Assembly: GCA_012064415.1 (NCBI GenBank)
Contig: SSNU01000081.1
Span: 62,001 to 126,000, forward strand
Length of the DNA stretch: 64,000 nucleotides
Direction: 5' to 3'
Source: Gyrodactylus bullatarudis
Lineage: Eukaryota > Platyhelminthes > Monogenea > Gyrodactylidea > Gyrodactylidae
This document shows, piece after piece, positions 24,901-30,170 of the stretch. Both the position numbers and the translations under genes were made by a program. The notes beneath the pieces were generated by a model, which made no database searches, was not told where the DNA came from, and worked only from the letters and a program-made list of their open reading frames with translations. Within the stretch, counting starts at the first letter, position 1; every line of letters starts with the position of its first letter.

Positions 24901-25263
24901 AAGGCTTTGATCATTCATTATAACTTGGCCATAGAGGCTTATTCCCAAGGTCTTGTCTGATTTGGACTTGAAGAATCGAACGGTCTAAACAGGAATGTCC
25001 AATCAATTTTTATTAATTTCAGGAATTTTAAGGAGATTCTTACCAAGATTTCTTTGTCATATCCTACAACAGATTGCCAAACAGATCGATTCAACTCTCT
25101 TAGATCGTCCGTAACAGGTGAATCTATAAAATAATAATGTTGACAAACTGGAAAACTTACTGTAAAATTCTGAGGCTCTATTTCGATAAACATTCCTAGT
25201 TCGACTGTTGGCAAAACTGATAATGTTTGTAATATACTTCTTCAAGGTATTTTTTTCTTTCAT
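846..25263 (-). CDS. MPDZ-like: Multi-PDZ scaffold protein, PATJ/MPDZ (MUPP1) family, 24-exon model
   Basis: Spliced minus-strand gene. The exons, listed separately below, join with GT-AG borders and matching phases into about 1,622 codons ending in TGA at 846-848. Eight PDZ domains lie at roughly residues A 60-165, B 300-480, C 775-865, D 895-977, E 1128-1222, F 1258-1340, G 1402-1489 and H 1494-1580. Each has a recognisable carboxylate-binding loop (LGIS, FGFS, LGLK, WGLR, LGLE, YGLH, LGFS, LGLS). G and H stand in tight tandem, and G and H closely resemble PATJ PDZ8 and PDZ9; A and B resemble PDZ4 and PDZ5. The family scaffolds apical and junctional membrane complexes by binding C-termini of transmembrane proteins; that role is inferred. 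No L27 or PDZ1-3 is seen upstream, and no PDZ follows H. Introns range from 37 to about 2,100 bp; the large ones carry MITEs. The 5' end is the weak part of the model. Confidence 0.9.
1407..1479 (-). CDS. MPDZ-like: Exon 23: last strand of PDZ-H
   Basis: Encodes TLKGEVNLEVGRPKLGLYP then GIRSK, ending in phase 1 at GTAAAC. G-x-V-x-L-E-V-G-R is the final PDZ strand, as in PATJ PDZ9. It follows a 1.7-kb intron that holds a Penelope-like tail. Confidence 0.9.
2731..2945 (-). mobile_element. Penelope-like element 3' tail (5'-truncated)
   Basis: Matches, with gaps, the segment at 45285-45510 that lies just downstream of a GIY-YIG endonuclease fragment. Shared landmarks are TGTACATTTCT, ATCATCAGTGGTAA and CCAATAAATAGCAAC followed by GGCCAAGGTAAT. 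It sits in intron 22 of the PDZ gene. The truncation at the same side as other copies fits target-primed reverse transcription. Confidence 0.5.
3204..3320 (-). CDS. MPDZ-like: Exon 22: middle of PDZ-H
   Basis: 39 codons: LNNSPACKSGRLLAGDIIL, then KVDDMDVTRKSPEDVIAKL. Continues VIVEI from exon 21 to give the usual PDZ beta3-alphaA-beta4 path. Donor GTGAGT, phase 0. Confidence 0.95.
3386..3559 (-). CDS. MPDZ-like: Exon 21: end of PDZ-G and start of PDZ-H (PDZ9-like)
   Basis: 58 codons. LIKSSPDTVKLKILRLPK finishes PDZ-G; after only a few residues PDZ-H starts (LEIVKVKLDRKQGRGLGLS). The very short link reproduces the fixed PDZ8-PDZ9 tandem of PATJ. Donor GTTAGT in phase 0, then a 65-bp intron. 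Confidence 0.95.
3711..3897. repeat. Intronic hairpin, about 50-nt arms
   Basis: The arm at 3711-3761 (TGTTTCAAATGTAGTGATCT ...) is repeated inverted at 3849-3897 with few mismatches, around an 87-nt loop. It lies in intron 20 of the PDZ gene. Likely a small foldback insertion; could form a stable RNA hairpin in the pre-mRNA. Confidence 0.7.
4261..4773 (-). CDS. MPDZ-like: Exon 20: end of PDZ-F, linker, most of PDZ-G (PDZ8-like)
   Basis: 171 codons. CKLFKNYDQILKVDDVTIN completes PDZ-F. A 65-residue polar, Lys-rich linker follows. PDZ-G then starts TEIILQKENNSLGFSIVGG and runs through IMIHEIYENSVAAKDGRLW to the start of alphaB (NFDHSKASN). The match to PATJ PDZ8, including GSIMIHEIYE and AAKDGRLW, is the best in the gene. 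The alphaB His suggests class I ligands. Confidence 0.95.
6180..6278 (-). CDS. MPDZ-like: Exon 19: middle of PDZ-F
   Basis: 33 codons: GDQGYGLHIVNSG is the binding loop and beta2, then SGVFIKAITENSPASE gives beta3 and alphaA. GVFIK-x-I-x-x-x-SPA is a strong PDZ signature. Donor GTGAGT, phase 0. Confidence 0.92.
6338..6379 (-). CDS. MPDZ-like: Exon 18: 14-codon start of PDZ-F
   Basis: A 42-nt exon encoding FEEFMEKFTVTLDK, the first strand of PDZ-F. It has a CTTAAAG acceptor and GTAAGT donor, with a 59-bp intron to exon 19. The frame continues directly into the binding loop. Confidence 0.85.
7274..7471 (-). CDS. MPDZ-like: Exon 17: end of PDZ-E and linker
   Basis: 66 codons beginning VNEVNVINMNHTYVQSL and ending the fold with KTLHLLLSRN. 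The His that starts helix alphaB (NMNH) is the residue that selects Ser/Thr at position -2 in class I PDZ ligands, so class I binding is inferred. The Ser/Pro-rich tail is linker. Confidence 0.92.
7537..8028 (-). CDS. MPDZ-like: Exon 16: acidic linker and first part of PDZ-E (PDZ7-like)
   Basis: 164 codons. An acidic linker includes a PPPPDYATL stretch that resembles an SH3 or PPxY-like ligand. PDZ-E begins near CEIMISLTNAPS, with binding loop NLGLELVGSRD, then ATIIHAIKPNSLA and IKVGDEIIE. This resembles PATJ PDZ7. The donor is GTATTT, the weakest in the chain. Confidence 0.92.
8090..8191 (-). CDS. MPDZ-like: Exon 15: linker between PDZ-D and PDZ-E
   Basis: 34 codons, phase 0 both sides, with short introns of 61 and 68 bp. 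Encodes PQSKIFLPNGIFTQKSMEK and then a Ser/acidic stretch. No domain seen. Confidence 0.83.
8260..8394 (-). CDS. MPDZ-like: Exon 14: end of PDZ-D
   Basis: 45 codons starting VNGHNFRGHNYESIVDYI and ending the PDZ with IDCLDLLLQSS. The junction ILE/VNGH is the typical beta4 turn. Flanked by a 589-bp MITE-bearing intron upstream and a 68-bp intron downstream. Confidence 0.92.
8425..8760. mobile_element. Degenerate foldback MITE (GGCGCC family relative)
   Basis: Intron 13 of the PDZ gene. Starts TCATCAAGAATTCGAATTTT and ends with ACTCGAGATTTTTGTAAAAC followed by TCATAGAT, the same subterminal arms seen in the intact copies at 11393 and 29119. The inner ACTACTTGAAAATCAAT block is also shared. The extreme ends are eroded. 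Confidence 0.6.
8984..9093 (-). CDS. MPDZ-like: Exon 13: middle of PDZ-D
   Basis: Encodes EIPVDGDQEMTKIEKVIYK followed by SPAERVQRINVNDIILE. The SPA-x-R and I-N-V-N-D-I-I-L-E segments are the alphaA and beta4 region of a PDZ. Donor GTGAGT, phase 0. Confidence 0.9.
9307..9398 (-). CDS. MPDZ-like: Exon 12: start of PDZ-D
   Basis: 92 nt encoding NVNRYNEFKSLKRSLVTKF then STETSWGLRFAN, giving beta1 and an atypical binding loop SWGLRF. Acceptor CCCAACAG, donor GTGAGT, phase 1. A second frame in the same stretch opens with ATG but has no partner exons. Confidence 0.85.
9545..9835 (-). mobile_element. TTAA-flanked MITE, piggyBac-type, degenerate
   Basis: Read on the minus strand it begins near TTAACTCTTCATGTCCC and continues like the copies at 20755-21167, 39635-39960 and 50886-51235, with shared inner blocks TTTTAGAACG and GATATC. 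It lies in intron 11. TTAA followed by CCCTT is typical of piggyBac-derived MITEs. Confidence 0.45.
10835..10920 (-). repeat. tRNA-derived SINE head or tRNA pseudogene
   Basis: The minus strand shows an A-box-like TGGCGTAGTGGTATC and a B-box-like GGTTCAAACTC about 55 nt apart, flanked by GC-rich sequence in AT-rich surroundings. The T-stem does not pair properly, so this is not an intact tRNA. Lies in intron 11 of the PDZ gene. Confidence 0.5.
11090..11152 (-). CDS. MPDZ-like: Exon 11: end of PDZ-C and linker
   Basis: 63 nt. The first base completes the His codon and gives HLKYIRSDDIDRHRTNP, where HLKYIRS is the last PDZ strand. Ends in phase 2 at GTAAGT. Supported by phase match on both sides. 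Confidence 0.82.
11393..12101. mobile_element. Foldback MITE, 709 bp, TA target duplication
   Basis: Flanked by TA at 11391-11392 and 12102-12103. The ends are inverted copies of (A)AGCTAATTGATATGAAG, extended by GGGAATCTATGATTTTT and long imperfect arms. Each half carries TTTGGCGCCAAA-type cores, so the element is nearly palindromic along its length. No coding capacity. Sits in intron 10 of the PDZ gene. TA duplication suggests mobilisation by a Tc1/mariner transposase. Confidence 0.8.
13044..13381 (-). CDS. MPDZ-like: Exon 10: PDZ-C
   Basis: An uninterrupted frame of 112 codons plus two bases. After an acidic linker it encodes DKPLGLKLDALVNGG, CRVIQILRKGAISEF, IQPDDYITQINKYSL and a final helix ending VLHDNRQVH. 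The binding loop (PLGLKL) and the D-D-Y-I-x-Q-I-N strand are PDZ-like. The domain is too divergent to pair with one vertebrate PDZ. Confidence 0.88.
13600..13670 (-). repeat. tRNA-like SINE fragment
   Basis: The minus strand carries an A-box-like ATAGCCTAGTGGATAC preceded by GATTGTCG. No B box is found at proper spacing, so only a fragment. Intron 9 of the PDZ gene. Confidence 0.3.
13963..14609. mobile_element. Foldback MITE, one end truncated
   Basis: Same family as 11393-12101. The left end follows TA at 13961-13962 and reads AAGAGCTAATTAATATGAAG; the right arm is intact through CATAGATTCCCAACTTCA but lacks the last 15 or so bases. Internal GGCGCC core present at about 14446. Intron 9 of the PDZ gene. 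Confidence 0.75.
15104..15148 (-). CDS. MPDZ-like: Exon 9: 15-codon micro-exon
   Basis: A 45-nt exon with clean CTTTAG acceptor and GTGAGT donor, phase 0 both sides, encoding QQVKNVEEKSITNHK. Its length is a multiple of three, so it could be skipped without changing frame. Confidence 0.65.
15670..16356 (-). CDS. MPDZ-like: Exon 8: acidic, Ser-rich linker between PDZ-B and PDZ-C
   Basis: The largest exon, 229 codons, phase 0 on both sides, with an acceptor TTTTAG and a GTAGGT donor. The start (LNEMVGKFITKLLNEIK) and the block LQQFVSDFVTKVLQTVEHSL look like paired amphipathic helices. The rest is rich in Asp, Glu, Ser and Asn (SCDDESLTSFNDSSSSSGD). No known domain recognised; probably largely disordered. 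Confidence 0.85.
16843..17470 (+). repeat. Dispersed repeat shared with 53.1-53.3 kb
   Basis: Two blocks, around 16850-16884 and 17307-17460, match 53115-53280. The second block reads FVLFANRLAHFVECYSVSM then DPNVTTMKEH; the 53-kb copy reads FVIFRNASAHVAEYYSIQM then DRTVTSTKE, so an old reading frame is conserved. A 422-bp stretch bounded by TATATATT separates the two blocks here but not in the 53-kb copy. Intron 7 of the PDZ gene. Confidence 0.55.
17769..17941 (-). CDS. MPDZ-like: Exon 7: end of PDZ-B
   Basis: The split Gly codon joins GRLCIG to DRLLFVNDRKLEHASQSDA, completing the fold with APQGPVIIGVRK. This matches the GDRL-x2-VN and helix alphaB region of PATJ PDZ5. A short Pro-rich linker (NPPVNLPEQEYIPEE) follows. 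Donor GTAATT, phase 0. Confidence 0.92.
18528..18591 (-). repeat. tRNA-derived SINE head
   Basis: On the minus strand, TGGCCTAGTGGTTAAAAGC (A box) is followed by GGGTCTGAATCC (B box) at about 35 nt, preceded by GTCTAACTCGA. Resembles a degenerate tRNA. Lies in intron 6 of the PDZ gene. Confidence 0.5.
19675..20026 (-). CDS. MPDZ-like: Exon 6: Ser/Arg-rich loop insertion and middle of PDZ-B
   Basis: The first 91 residues are a low-complexity Ser/Arg/Asn-rich stretch with several basic-directed phosphosite-like motifs (LKRDS, SPRHS, GRRES, NRRRS, QRTSS). PDZ strand beta3 then resumes (YSYKPTVLLIDSIM) and runs to GRLCIG. The insertion therefore sits inside the PDZ fold, between beta2 and beta3. 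Ends in phase 1 at GTGAGT. Confidence 0.9.
20755..21167 (-). mobile_element. TTAA-flanked MITE, piggyBac-type
   Basis: On the minus strand starts at TTAACCCTTCTATTGTCCCA and continues with the GTTCC-x-A-C-A-G-TGGAACAC box common to this family. Related copies lie at 9545, 39635 and 50886. No ORF. Intron 5 of the PDZ gene. Confidence 0.5.
21184..21659. mobile_element. Foldback MITE, internally deleted
   Basis: Both arms of the GGCGCC family are present (GGGAATCTATGATTTTTACG left; its inverse right), ending CAATTAGCTG before a TA at 21660-21661. About 230 bp shorter than the full copy. It ends 51 bp from the exon 5 donor of the PDZ gene. Confidence 0.75.
21711..21899 (-). CDS. MPDZ-like: Exon 5: first strands of PDZ-B (PDZ5-like)
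   Basis: 63 codons, phase 0 on both sides. After a charged linker it encodes WSTVPLIIQMKKDAYGFGF followed by SIAEYE, i.e. beta1, the carboxylate-binding loop and beta2. The exon breaks exactly at the beta2-beta3 loop. A foldback MITE ends about 50 bp beyond its donor site. Confidence 0.9.
23131..23520. mobile_element. Foldback insertion with 13-bp target duplication, possibly Penelope-like
   Basis: ATTCTTGGACAAT occurs directly repeated at 23131-23143 and 23508-23520. Between them, arms of about 130-160 bp (23183-23313 and 23351-23510) are inverted copies around a 37-bp loop. The right arm holds an extra 28 nt, including CTGACGA (23417-23423), a GACG/CGTC stem and GAAA (23448-23451), which resembles a hammerhead ribozyme core. 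Lies in intron 4 of the PDZ gene. Confidence 0.65.
24007..24210 (-). CDS. MPDZ-like: Exon 4: linker between PDZ-A and PDZ-B
   Basis: 68 codons, phase 0 on both sides, bounded by a CTAG acceptor and a GTGAGA donor. The encoded linker has a Pro-rich basic half (FPQRRPSLIDTMPKSR) and an acidic Asn-rich end (NEDEEELNNLNN). No domain recognised. Confidence 0.85.
24589..24984 (-). CDS. MPDZ-like: Exon 3: PDZ-A (PATJ/MPDZ PDZ4-like)
   Basis: Contains a whole PDZ core in one exon of 132 codons. Beta1 is TVRFFKSK, the binding loop is KTLGISLYG, then comes a 20-odd residue loop longer than in PATJ, then HYIKEIKEDTP, VEVGDELLQANGL and the last strand YIELVLARSK. The exon continues for 28 residues of linker and ends at GAA followed by GTAAGT, phase 0. 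Confidence 0.93.
25044..25123 (-). CDS. MPDZ-like: Exon 2: linker just before PDZ-A
   Basis: Encodes SPVTDDLRELNRSVWQ followed by SVVGYDKEIL, ending at a GTAAGA donor in phase 0. The W-x4-G-x2-x-E block directly ahead of the PDZ is the same arrangement that precedes PDZ4 in PATJ and MPDZ (from memory), which is why PDZ-A is aligned with PDZ4. Confidence 0.8.
25161..25263 (-). CDS. MPDZ-like: Exon 1 of the PDZ scaffold model (start uncertain)
   Basis: An ATG at 25263 with an in-frame TAA a few codons upstream opens a basic segment (MKEKNTLKKYI...) and ends at a GTAAGT donor, phase 1. The following intron would be only 37 nt. Two alternatives exist. The next exon also reads open through this intron in another frame, with an ATG at 25193. 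A good acceptor (ATTATCAG) lies after 25217, which would make this an internal exon of a longer gene. Confidence 0.4.
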
Positions 25264-26206
25264 TTTAGAATGAATTGTGATTATCAGTTATCGTTCGTTC
25301 ATAGTTGGAATTGAACACAGCAATCATTAAAACAACCAGAATTTCACAGAAGACTTTATAAATTTTGTTTTAGATGTTATCAAAGTTTATTTTTATGATT
25401 TTAAATATAATACTTGAAATTCTGTTATTTTAAATAAATATTACCGTATTCCTTTGACTTGAGTCCTTTAGGAATGTAAAAATAACATTCTTATCTATAA
25501 TTATGACCATATAATATGGTTACAATATTGCCTAAAATTTATAAAACCAGGATTGTGATTTTCATTCATAGGAGTCCAACTTTTGGACAAGAGGTTTATC
25601 TGAACAAATTTAATCTTATAATTCAATCATCATGATTGTAATAATTGGTTCAACTAGCTTTTACAAGGTTTAGATTAACTCTAAATTTAGTTATTCATTA
25701 GTTACTTTTTTCTTTTCATACTTGAAAATTATATGAAAAATGTCATGCAAATTCGTTTGAATAAAATTTTCATTAGATTCCACATGTTTGTTTATGATTG
25801 ATGAAACATACAATGTGTTCATCAAACAGACCCCCTTTTTATGTCATTGCACAGAAGCAAGAGTCTAGTCCAGCCCCTTTTCGGACAAACAAAACCAATA
25901 GAACAGATAAAAGACATGTTTTCCAAATTTGATGGAATGAAAGGGGGCCTTAATATATGGAACAGAGCGCCTCTGCTTGAGAATATGAGAGGGTGAGGTA
26001 AATGAATCCTACCTTATGATCATAAAAAAAATGATTGAGTTCCTATTGATATAATTTTTACTGGTTAAATTACACATTGCATGAGCAAATCTGTATTATT
26101 TTCTCAAGTTATTTAGATCATTTGAATCATGAAAGTTGTATATTGAAAAATATAAGTATAAGTACATATCTAGTTTTTCTAAGTATCACACTTCTTTCGA
26201 CTTTGG
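25264..26206. other. Non-coding gap upstream of the PDZ model
   Basis: AT-rich sequence with many stops in all frames. I see no exon, TATA box or initiator that I would defend as a promoter. A CAACTAGCTTTTA trace near 25650 looks like the end of a decayed MITE. Confidence 0.4.
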
Positions 26207-26407
26207 CTATAAGACTGAGAAATCTTCAATTTTTGGTCTCTTGCTCTCTGATACTCTCGACGTTTGTTTGCTTGAGCAGGGTTGTTTAATAGTTTGTATG
26301 TAAGATTCTATGTTGGTTTGAGTAAGCCTTTTTCTGCTATTTATCTCATCATCAGGGATATAGATGTCATCTAAATGATCCTCAGTTTTTTTCGGGGGTA
26401 GGAACAA
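26207..26407 (-). pseudogene. Basic hAT-associated fragment
   Basis: Open for 66 codons ending TAG, in a different frame from the BED-finger ORF just upstream on the same strand. Encodes an acidic then basic stretch, including RKRLTQTNIESYIQTIKQP and ESKRPKIEDF. Probably a further exon or frameshifted remnant of the same element; could be spurious. Confidence 0.3.
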
Positions 26408-26480
26408 TAGTTTTGTTCATCAAATGTTTCAAGATCTTACCATAGTCTGGGCATTGATTACCTTTGGTGAGTTTTTCGTT

Positions 26481-26825
26481 CTATTCTATTATTTCCTTCA
26501 GATAAGGTCTCGTATTGGAAGGCAATGGTTCAAAGTTGTACTCTGGTAAGAATTTACCAAAAAACCATTTGAATTGGTCAAACTCGCTTTCTGGGACATC
26601 CGAAACGCTAAGCAACATCGAAAAAGCAATATTGAAACTTGGCTGGGTCATTTTTCTAGAGTCATTACCTCCAAGAAATTTCCTCAATTCCAAAACACCA
26701 TCAACATTTGCATGTTCCTTCTGAAAATGGTATTTAATTCCATAGTTTGACGAACGTTTGTATTTTGAAGAACAATAATTGCAATATATATAGCCTATTT
26801 TATTAACAAGAAAACCTACTGTCAT
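26481..26825 (-). pseudogene. hAT-type element remnant with BED zinc finger
   Basis: 114 codons. The finger reads YIYCNYCSSKYKRSSNYGI then KYHFQKEH, i.e. C-x2-C and H-x4-H as in BED domains of hAT transposases. The following FSMLLSVSDVPESEFDQF then KFLPEYNFEPLPS corresponds to the conserved segment after the BED finger. No RNase H-like catalytic core or hATC domain follows, so only the N-terminus survives. Confidence 0.6.
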
Positions 26826-27209
26826 CTGAAGTGGTATGAAGTCTGAGCATATTTGGTTTTCTAGTCATGTCTAATTTATTCAAGGCAGAAATATCTGATG
26901 CAAATGTTTAAACAATTAATCTAGTCATTTCAATCTTAAGTGCTTTTAGTTATGGAAACATATTCAAAAAAATTATTTTTACAAAAATTAAAATGCAGCA
27001 TTTTAAATGCCTTCTCTTAACTCAAGATTGTTTTTAAAATAGTGTAAGATAATGCATATCAAAAAGTTAGGCTTGGTTAGTAAAAGTTTTATTACAAATC
27101 TATGCAATAAGAACAGTGATGAGAAATAACATAAATAGGGTTTATTATAAAAATAAAAAATGATCAGTCTTTTGAAAATTCGCCTTTGATCCATCGTTGG
27201 TTAATGTTT

Positions 27210-27596
27210 TCATAGAGTTGCTGGTAAACGACTAGTAGAGATGATTGTTAATACCGCCGTCTGTACGAACCCAATAGCCATTGCAGTGAGATTACTGAAT
27301 GTGAATCTCAGTGTATAGTAAATTGCTGCAATCAGAATACCTAAGGAATAAGACATCTTTAAGAATTTACTCGTTGTCAGAGTGACAAAGCCCGTATTAA
27401 TCACACACATGAGTGTAAATGAAATTGGAACGCAAAATCGCATTAATTTGTGGTATTTTAAGTTTCTCATAGCGATTACGAAACAGATAAAGTATGTAAA
27501 AATGTTGGAGACTATTGCGAAAAGTAATATCTTTTGGAAAATTTCCAGAAATTCTGGATAATCTGAAGATTGTGTCTCATCTTTTACTTCATCCAT
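27210..27596 (-). CDS. Orphan four-helix membrane protein, 128 aa, intronless
   Basis: ATG at 27596 to TAA before 27210. A polar acidic N-terminus (MDEVKDETQSSDYPEF) is followed by four hydrophobic segments near residues 20-42, 53-75, 80-98 and 101-121, with short basic loops (MRNLKYHKLMR) consistent with a small multipass membrane protein. An AATAAA on the same strand lies about 70 nt past the stop. I do not recognise the family. The long, clean hydrophobic ORF in AT-rich DNA could be chance, but the regular helix spacing and the polyA signal argue for a gene or recent pseudogene. Confidence 0.5.
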   Translation of the reverse strand: MDEVKDETQSSDYPEFLEIFQKILLFAIVSNIFTYFICFVIAMRNLKYHKLMRFCVPISFTLMCVINTGFVTLTTSKFLKMSYSLGILIAAIYYTLRFTFSNLTAMAIGFVQTAVLTIISTSRLPATL

Positions 27597-28994
27597 CCAA
27601 AACTTTGTACAATGAAAACAAGAGTTATCAAGTGAGTATAACTTTTAATATTTTGGATTTCATTTTTTCTTAATTTGAATAAAATTTTTAAAATTATGCA
27701 GCAATTTTAACAAGTTTTATAAGCATAAATATTTACGTTATTTGCGAGTAGATCAGCATCAGAATTTTGCCGACCTCTATTTAAAATTACAATAGAGTGA
27801 TAGTGAAATTCTACGGTAAATTGAATTTACTGAATTCTTTGCTATTAGTAATTATTAGATTAAATCTAGAAGATTCTTCATAGACCATAGGATATTCTAT
27901 TTTACTCAATATCCTTCTCTATCTCAGAACCAGATTCCAAATAAATTTTAACATTTTTAAATCCAAAAACATTTCAAAAATATGTCAAATTCTTATTAAA
28001 CTTGTACCAGATTCTTATATTATGAGACTCATAATTATTTTAATATTTTTTTAAAATAAAAATCTAGATATACTTTTAAGTAGCAACATGACGAATAATA
28101 TTATAATTATTGAAAAATTTCTACATTTTGGATAAATATTCATAAAGAACTGTCAAGAAAAAATGATTCTCTGACCATTTATTTTGCTTAAATAATTCAT
28201 CATGGGAAATGGATAGAGTTAAGAAAACACTTTATATAGACAAGGACATGTGTGTTCAACCAAAATTTTCCCACCCTAAAAATATGCATTTTCAGACTCG
28301 TATGGTTAAGCCTACCTTATTAATCAAAGAATACAAAAATGACAAGTCCATTTAATCATTAATGAGTTTACCTGGAACTCTTTTCATATTCTATCCAAAG
28401 CTAACCAACTTTTTCCCTAACCCCAACACATTACACACATTCCGTGTCTGGCCACGTGTCTTAAAAAATGACTTTGCTCTTTTTACATATTCTGACAAAT
28501 TTTTTGTTTTTTCCTTCTTGAGATATTTAATATTTCTGTATAACACCATGAAAGAATCAAAATTATTTAAATTTCTAACACAATCGGCTAGCTTCGCAGG
28601 TGATCATTCAACTTTGTAATAGATTCATGGGATATTTCAAACTCTGATTAAGATGAGAATTTAAAAAATTGCGCTGGAAAAGAGTCAATTCGAAAACCAG
28701 CAATAATAGTATTTACAGAATTTTAGAAAAAAAATTTCACTACTTCTCTCATTCAGTGTTTTTGGGAAAATTTGATAGTTTTAAAGGGCCCAAAGAAAAT
28801 CTAGTTTCAACGGAAAAAGTAATGTTTCTGTGCCAAAAAATGTTGAGCCGGGAAATAATGATTTTTAAGTATTAACACTGACGAACGAGGTATAAGGTAG
28901 CGAGAAAAATATTGGGATTTTGACTCAAGTTCATTCGAAAGCTATTTTTTGAGTTTTTGTTTAGGTATATTGAACATTATGAAATTTGTAAAGC
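27597..28994. other. Non-coding gap
   Basis: AT-rich, no convincing exon on either strand. Two plus-strand reading frames (28362-28619 and 28669-28875) show no domain and biased Phe/Leu/Lys content expected of AT-rich noise. Confidence 0.4.
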
Positions 28995-30170
28995 ATGAGC
29001 ATCGATACCAAAGATTTTCGTAAGATTATTGCCTACGTGTTTTGCTCTGGAACTGGACCAGCAGATACCTTCAAAAAGCTCAATTCTGTTTTTGAAGATC
29101 GAATAAAGCGTTCTAATAAAGATGGTTGATATAAAGTTGGGAATCTATGATTTTTACAGAAATCTCGATATTTTCATCAAGAATTCGAATTTGTTAAAGA
29201 TTTTCTGAAATCCAACTCATGCTGCCCACTTTCACCATTTGAAGAAAAAAAATCTGAAAAAAAATTATTTTTATGAAAAATATGGTCAGTTTTCAAAATC
29301 CCATTTGGCGCCAAAATCCCATTTTTTCAAACTTTGAGCTGAAAATTTTTATTGATTTGAAAGTGGGAGGCTGATCGAAAGAGTTTTTTCAGGATTAAGA
29401 TTAGACAAGAAAGCTGACTAGCACCGTCAAGTTATCGACAGTTACCCTATTTTCGAGAGATTTTGAATTATCGAAATTTCATTAATTTTACTCAAGTAGT
29501 GAAAATGATCACAAAAACGAAATTCCCCTCCCAAACGATAAGGTTAAGCATTAGATCAGATTCAGTTGAATTGATTTTCTTGTCTAATCTTGATCTTGAA
29601 AAAACTCGTTGGATCACCCTCCAACTTTCAAATCAATAAAAATTTCAGCTCAAAGTTTGAAAAATGGGAATTTGAAAAATGACCATATTTTTCATAAAAA
29701 TAATTTTTTTTTCAGATTTTTTTTCTTCAAATGGTAAAAGTGGCCAGCATTAGTAGGATTCCAGAAAATCTTTAACAAATTCGAATTCTTGATGAAAATA
29801 TCGAGATTTCTGTAAAAATTATATATTCCCAACTTCATATTAATTAGCATTATTTTCAGATAGTATTCTGCATTCAAAAATGGAAAAATGTATTTCGAAG
29901 TTGAAGCAAGATCGAGAAATCGTGATGAAATAGTTGCTTCTATCGAATCAGATCTTCTAGAGCTCTTTCTGGTCAATTGAATGTGTCCTACCACTCAGTT
30001 TGTCGAGTTCAAGGTGAGGAGAATTTCGTAAGCTTATGATGAGTTTGTGCAACACGACGTCGATGATTCTCAAAAAAAGCGTCGAGTTGAAGCAGTCAAA
30101 AGGCTACTCCACAGGATTCAGTACGACAATCTTCTGAAAAACATTGTGTCAATACTGATGAAAAGTGAAT
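28995..30170 (+). pseudogene. mariner-like transposase remnant, split by a MITE
   Basis: The N-terminal part (ATG at 28995) reads IDTKDFRKIIAYVFCSGTG then KKLNSVFEDRIKRS, a mariner-type helix-turn-helix start. After the inserted MITE, the frame resumes IFR, then RNRDEIVASIESDLL, as in mariner-family transposases. Downstream pieces (KKRRVEAVKRLLHRIQ) are frame-shifted with stops. No catalytic DDD region remains. Removing the MITE and one TA copy rejoins the frame exactly. Confidence 0.6.
29119..29850. mobile_element. Foldback MITE, 732 bp, inserted in the mariner-like gene
   Basis: TA at 29117-29118 and 29851-29852 flank ends AAGATGGTTGATATAAAG and the inverse of ATGCTAATTAATATGAAG. Subterminal arms and the TTTGGCGCCAAA core match 11393-12101. 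The 29692-29994 minus-strand frame is a product of this repeat, not a gene. Confidence 0.85.

Noticed and set aside
24939..25214. Alternative minus-strand frame over exons 1 and 2
   Set aside because: Kept only as an alternative 5' reading. It runs past the exon 2 donor into intron and does not join PDZ-A by itself.
28362..28875. Two consecutive plus-strand frames
   Set aside because: No domain, no splice logic, biased toward Phe, Leu, Lys and Ser as expected from AT-rich DNA.
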